Shown in pieces: positions 61,245-64,000 of a stretch of 64,000 nucleotides of DNA. Both the position numbers and the translations under genes were made by a program. Source of the DNA: an uncultured Lachnospiraceae bacterium (GTDB taxonomy: Bacteria > Bacillota > Clostridia > Lachnospirales > Lachnospiraceae); NCBI GenBank assembly GCA_910589105.1, contig CAJUST010000011.1:1-64000 (forward strand). The letters run 5' to 3'. The stretch's first letter is position 1. Every line of letters starts with the position of its first letter. The notes beneath the pieces were generated by a model. The model did not search any database and was not told the origin of the DNA. It saw only the letters and a program-made list of their open reading frames with translations.

Positions 61245-61561
61245 TCATAAATACAAGATTTCACTGAAAATTATTGTTAAAAACAGAACTTAATCATAGT
61301 AATTATTTAACGTATTTTTACAGCTTGCCAAACATGGCGAACCGATGGAAATACATCACACAACCCTATGGGGAAAGATGCGTTTTTATTGTTGCATTTG
61401 TTGCATACGAACTAAAATACTAACATAATATTATAAATCAATCATAGGAAAGAGTTTTGGCCCCTTCCTTTGGATTCGGGCAGGAAAATAGGAAATTAAC
61501 CGCTTTTAGATTGACTTGCGGCGCATTGGCATTGCCTGCATTGCATCTCTTGAGTTTTATC
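61245..61561. other. Intergenic, nothing recognised
   Basis: This A/T-rich divergent spacer holds no open frame with a start site, no hairpin with a T run and no repeat that I can support. Confidence 0.5.
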
Positions 61562-61590
61562 TTTACACGGAATTGCGTATTTTGTATAAT
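61562..61590 (+). promoter_or_regulatory. Sigma-A promoter of the ACT/UPF0210 operon
   Basis: TTTACA at 61562-61567 and TATAAT at 61585-61590 have 17-bp spacing. Confidence 0.8.
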
Positions 61591-61643
61591 AAAAAAAGCA
61601 AAAACCAAGAAAAAACAGGAGATTTGCCTGTGAGGAGGAACAT

Positions 61644-61928
61644 ATGGAACAGACAGCAGACAGAACAATTATTACAGTGGTGGGAAAAGACGCCGTAGGC
61701 ATTATCGCAAAGGTATGCGCCTACTTAGCCGAAAACCGGATAAATGTATTGGACATTTCCCAGACGATCGTTCAGGGATTTTTCAATATGATGATGATTG
61801 TCGATATGAATATGGCAGAAAAACCATTTGGAGAATGCGCAAAAGAGTTAGAAGCGCTTGGGGAGCAAATCGGGGTCAGCATAAAATGCCAGCGTGAAGA
61901 AATTTTCAGGAAAATGCATAGGATTTAG
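61644..61928 (+). CDS. ACT-domain protein (UPF0237 family)
   Basis: This 94-aa protein is a single ACT domain (TIITVVGKDAVGIIAKVCAY, then LAENRINVLDISQTIVQGFF). ACT domains bind amino acids or other small ligands. The GAGGAGG site precedes the ATG. It lies 13 bp before the UPF0210 gene, a pairing conserved across Firmicutes, which suggests regulation of that partner. Confidence 0.92.
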   Translation: MEQTADRTIITVVGKDAVGIIAKVCAYLAENRINVLDISQTIVQGFFNMMMIVDMNMAEKPFGECAKELEALGEQIGVSIKCQREEIFRKMHRI

Positions 61929-61941
61929 GAAGGGAGCCGAC

Positions 61942-63306
61942 ATGATAAATCTATGGGAAGTAAATGAAACAAACGCAATGATTGAGCATGAAAATTTAGA
62001 CGTCCGCACAATTACGCTTGGGATAAGCCTGTTTGACTGCATCAGCGATAATTTAGAACAGCTCAACCAAAATATCTATAAAAAAATCACGGAAACGGCA
62101 AAAGACCTGGCGGCCGCCGCAGAAAAAATAGAAGCGGAGTTTGCGATTCCAATCGTCAACAAGCGGATTTCCGTCACCCCGATCGCATTAATCGGCGGGG
62201 CGGCTTGTAAAACCCCGGAAGATTTTGCCACGATTGCGCATACCATGGACCGCGCGGCGCAGGCGGTGGGCGTAAATTTAATCGGAGGATATTCCGCATT
62301 AGTGTCAAAAGGAATGACAAAAGCAGATGAATATTTAATCCGTTCGCTTCCGGAAGCGTTATGTGAAACGGAACGCGTATGCAGTTCCGTAAACCTTGCT
62401 TCCACCAAAACCGGAATCAATATGGATGCCGTTCGCCTGATGGGGGAAGTCCTGCTTCAAGTTGCAGAGCGTTCTAAAGACCGCGATTCTACTTGTTGTA
62501 TGAAATTAGTCGTTTTCTGTAACGCGCCGGACGATAACCCGTTTATGGCAGGGGCTTTCCATGGAGTGACGGAAGCGGACGCCGTCCTTAACATCGGCGT
62601 CAGCGGCCCCGGCGTTGTTAAAACAGCGTTGGAAAAAGTGCGTGGGGAAAGTTTTGAAGTCCTCTGCGAAACCATCAAAAAAACAGCTTTTAAAGTGACA
62701 AGGGTTGGACAGCTTGTCGCGCAGGAAGCGTCGCGAATGTTAGATATACCTTTTGGCATTATTGATTTGTCGCTTGCCCCCACTCCGGCGGTCGGGGACA
62801 GCGTTGCGGACATATTATGTGAGATTGGCTTAGAGTACGCCGGAGCTCCCGGAACGACTGCGGCGCTTGCCCTGTTAAACGATCAGGTGAAAAAAGGCGG
62901 GGTCATGGCGTCGTCTTATGTGGGCGGTTTAAGCGGCGCATTTATTCCGGTCAGTGAAGATCAGGGCATGATCGACTCTGTGTTGGCAGGAGCCATTACT
63001 TTAGAAAAATTAGAAGCGATGACATGCGTCTGTTCCGTCGGGCTTGATATGATAGCGATTCCGGGGGACACGAAAGCGTCTGCCATTTCAGGCATCATTG
63101 CGGACGAAATGGCGCTTGGCATGGTGAACCAAAAGACGACCGCGGCAAGGCTGATTCCAGTGATTGGAAAAGGCGTTGGGGATAAAGTGGAGTTTGGCGG
63201 CCTGTTTGGTTATGCGCCCATTATGCCGGTCAATCCGTTTTCTTGTGAAAATTTTATCAAACGCCAAGGCAGGATTCCGGCTCCGATCCATAGTTTTAAA
63301 AATTAA
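61942..63306 (+). CDS. UPF0210 (DUF711, PFL-like) family protein
   Basis: This 454-aa protein of the UPF0210 family resembles pyruvate formate-lyase-like barrel proteins but has no visible glycyl-radical motif. Family segments are NLDVRTITLGISLFDCISDN near the start, RISVTPIALIGG and the C-terminal GGLFGYAPIMPVNPFSCENF. Its function is unknown. Start at 61942 follows GGAAGGG; an upstream ATG at 61894 overlaps the ACT gene and is rejected. It is co-transcribed with the ACT-domain gene. Confidence 0.9.
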   Translation: MINLWEVNETNAMIEHENLDVRTITLGISLFDCISDNLEQLNQNIYKKITETAKDLAAAAEKIEAEFAIPIVNKRISVTPIALIGGAACKTPEDFATIAHTMDRAAQAVGVNLIGGYSALVSKGMTKADEYLIRSLPEALCETERVCSSVNLASTKTGINMDAVRLMGEVLLQVAERSKDRDSTCCMKLVVFCNAPDDNPFMAGAFHGVTEADAVLNIGVSGPGVVKTALEKVRGESFEVLCETIKKTAFKVTRVGQLVAQEASRMLDIPFGIIDLSLAPTPAVGDSVADILCEIGLEYAGAPGTTAALALLNDQVKKGGVMASSYVGGLSGAFIPVSEDQGMIDSVLAGAITLEKLEAMTCVCSVGLDMIAIPGDTKASAISGIIADEMALGMVNQKTTAARLIPVIGKGVGDKVEFGGLFGYAPIMPVNPFSCENFIKRQGRIPAPIHSFKN

Positions 63307-63459
63307 ATGGCAAAATCAAAAGGCTTCCGGAAATAGGGGATTTTGTTAAAATTTGTGATAAAAACAAAGAAAGGATTGACATTATTTTTCATATTTCGTA
63401 GTTTTATACAATATTACCAGCATTAAAAAAAATATTTTCGTCAAATGATATAATTATTC

Positions 63460-63488
63460 TTGTCAAAAAGAATGTCCTATGCTATAAT
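63460..63488 (+). promoter_or_regulatory. Sigma-A promoter of the MglB-like gene
   Basis: TTGTCA at 63460-63465 and TATAAT at 63483-63488 have 17-bp spacing, 52 bp upstream of the ATG. The 150 bp before it are A/T-rich and might hold further sites, but none is clear. Confidence 0.75.
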
Positions 63489-63540
63489 CCATACTGTAGT
63501 CAGTCCGTTAGAGCGGACGATAAAAAAGGAGGATTTAAAC

Positions 63541-64000
63541 ATGAAAAAGAAACTGGTAGCGGCATTTTTATGCGCTGCAATGACAGCGACAATGTTTGCC
63601 GGATGTGGAGACAACAGCGCAGACAACGCGCAAGACAGCAACTCAAATTCCACAGATGATGCAAACAATGCAGTAAATGACACATCTGCCGCAGATGACG
63701 GCGCAGACAGCGCAGGCGCAACAGATTTATCTGATGCAGATGTTGCAGTATTCTACTATACGTTCTCAGATACATATATTGCATCGGTTCGTACAGCATT
63801 GGATTCTAAATTGGATTCTCTTGGAGTGAAGTATCAGGATTACGACGCAAACAGCAATCAGACCACGCAAAATGAGCAGATTGACACTGCAATTCAGACA
63901 GGCGCAAACCTGTTAATCGTAAATATCGTAACTTCCGGTTCTGTAGACGCATCCCAGCAGATTGTAGACAAAGCAAATGCAGCAGGCGTTCCGGTTATCT
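63541..64000 (+). CDS. mglB: Galactose-type sugar ABC transporter binding lipoprotein, 3' end outside window
   Basis: At least 153 residues are visible. A lipoprotein signal MKKKLVAAFLCAAMTATMFA is followed by GC (lipobox FAGC). An acidic Asn/Asp/Ser-rich linker (about 24-65) follows, then the start of a periplasmic-binding type I fold (VAVFYYTFSDTYIASVRTAL, then YDANSNQTTQNEQIDTAI and GANLLIVNIV). This matches MglB-like galactose/glucose binding proteins of Lachnospiraceae. AAGGAGG precedes the ATG. The ATPase and permease genes would be expected just beyond the window. Confidence 0.85.
   Translation, partial: MKKKLVAAFLCAAMTATMFAGCGDNSADNAQDSNSNSTDDANNAVNDTSAADDGADSAGATDLSDADVAVFYYTFSDTYIASVRTALDSKLDSLGVKYQDYDANSNQTTQNEQIDTAIQTGANLLIVNIVTSGSVDASQQIVDKANAAGVPVI

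Overview
The window is 64 kb of what looks like core chromosome of an anaerobic, endospore-forming member of the Bacillota, most likely Lachnospiraceae-like Clostridia. The evidence is the sporulation gene order (rqcP/yabO-yabP-yabQ-divIC-spoIIE-tilS-hpt-ftsH, plus spoIIID and a CotS-family gene), an archaeal-type prolyl-tRNA synthetase, an MglB-type lipoprotein, and large secreted proteins typical of gut Clostridia (BspA-type leucine-rich repeats, an M60-like peptidase, bacterial Ig-like domains). GC content by eye is moderate to low. I saw no insertion sequence, prophage or CRISPR array.

Region by region. (1) 1-5.8 kb: the 3' part of a bacterial homologue of the eukaryotic major vault protein (end of the repeat arm, shoulder domain, cap helix and cap ring), followed by a large secreted multidomain protein. 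(2) 6.1-10.1 kb: an operon with a circularly permuted ATP-grasp (glutathionylspermidine-synthase family) enzyme, a DUF308 membrane protein, a MATE exporter and a TetR regulator. (3) 10.2-14.9 kb: an MMPL/RND transporter with a repeat-rich heptad-repeat partner. (4) 15-20.3 kb: a second MATE, proS, cca and a CotS-family gene. (5) 20.3-31.2 kb: a PEGA lipoprotein, a phosphosugar mutase, HU and the sporulation/division/tRNA-modification cluster ending in ftsH. The spoIIE promoter has the atypical 21-bp spacing and 0A boxes of a Spo0A-activated promoter. (6) 31.3-33.9 kb: a GH13 enzyme and tRNA-Tyr and tRNA-Leu genes. (7) 34-43.2 kb: a 1743-aa M60-like metallopeptidase with an overlapping Fn3 protein, an MCP and a DUF4230 protein. 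(8) 43.2-46.9 kb: an MCP remnant, spoIIID behind a textbook sigma-E promoter, a third MATE and a GPH-type sugar transporter. (9) 47-55.8 kb: two divergent hybrid histidine kinase operons, one with a two-REC regulator and one with a solute-binding lipoprotein that appears fused to a 5'-nucleotidase C-terminal-like domain. (10) 55.8-61.2 kb: a 1785-aa LRR surface protein with an embedded papain-like cysteine peptidase-like domain. (11) 61.6-64 kb: an ACT-domain protein, a UPF0210 protein and the start of an MglB-type lipoprotein gene.

Functionally the window mixes housekeeping (proS, cca, tilS, hpt, ftsH, HU), sporulation, export and envelope functions, environmental sensing, and host- or glycan-facing secreted proteins. 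The two tRNA genes do not encode CCA, so they depend on a CCA-adding enzyme such as the cca product in the same window. The item most worth following up is the vault protein homologue, whose 5' end and upstream partners lie outside the window.
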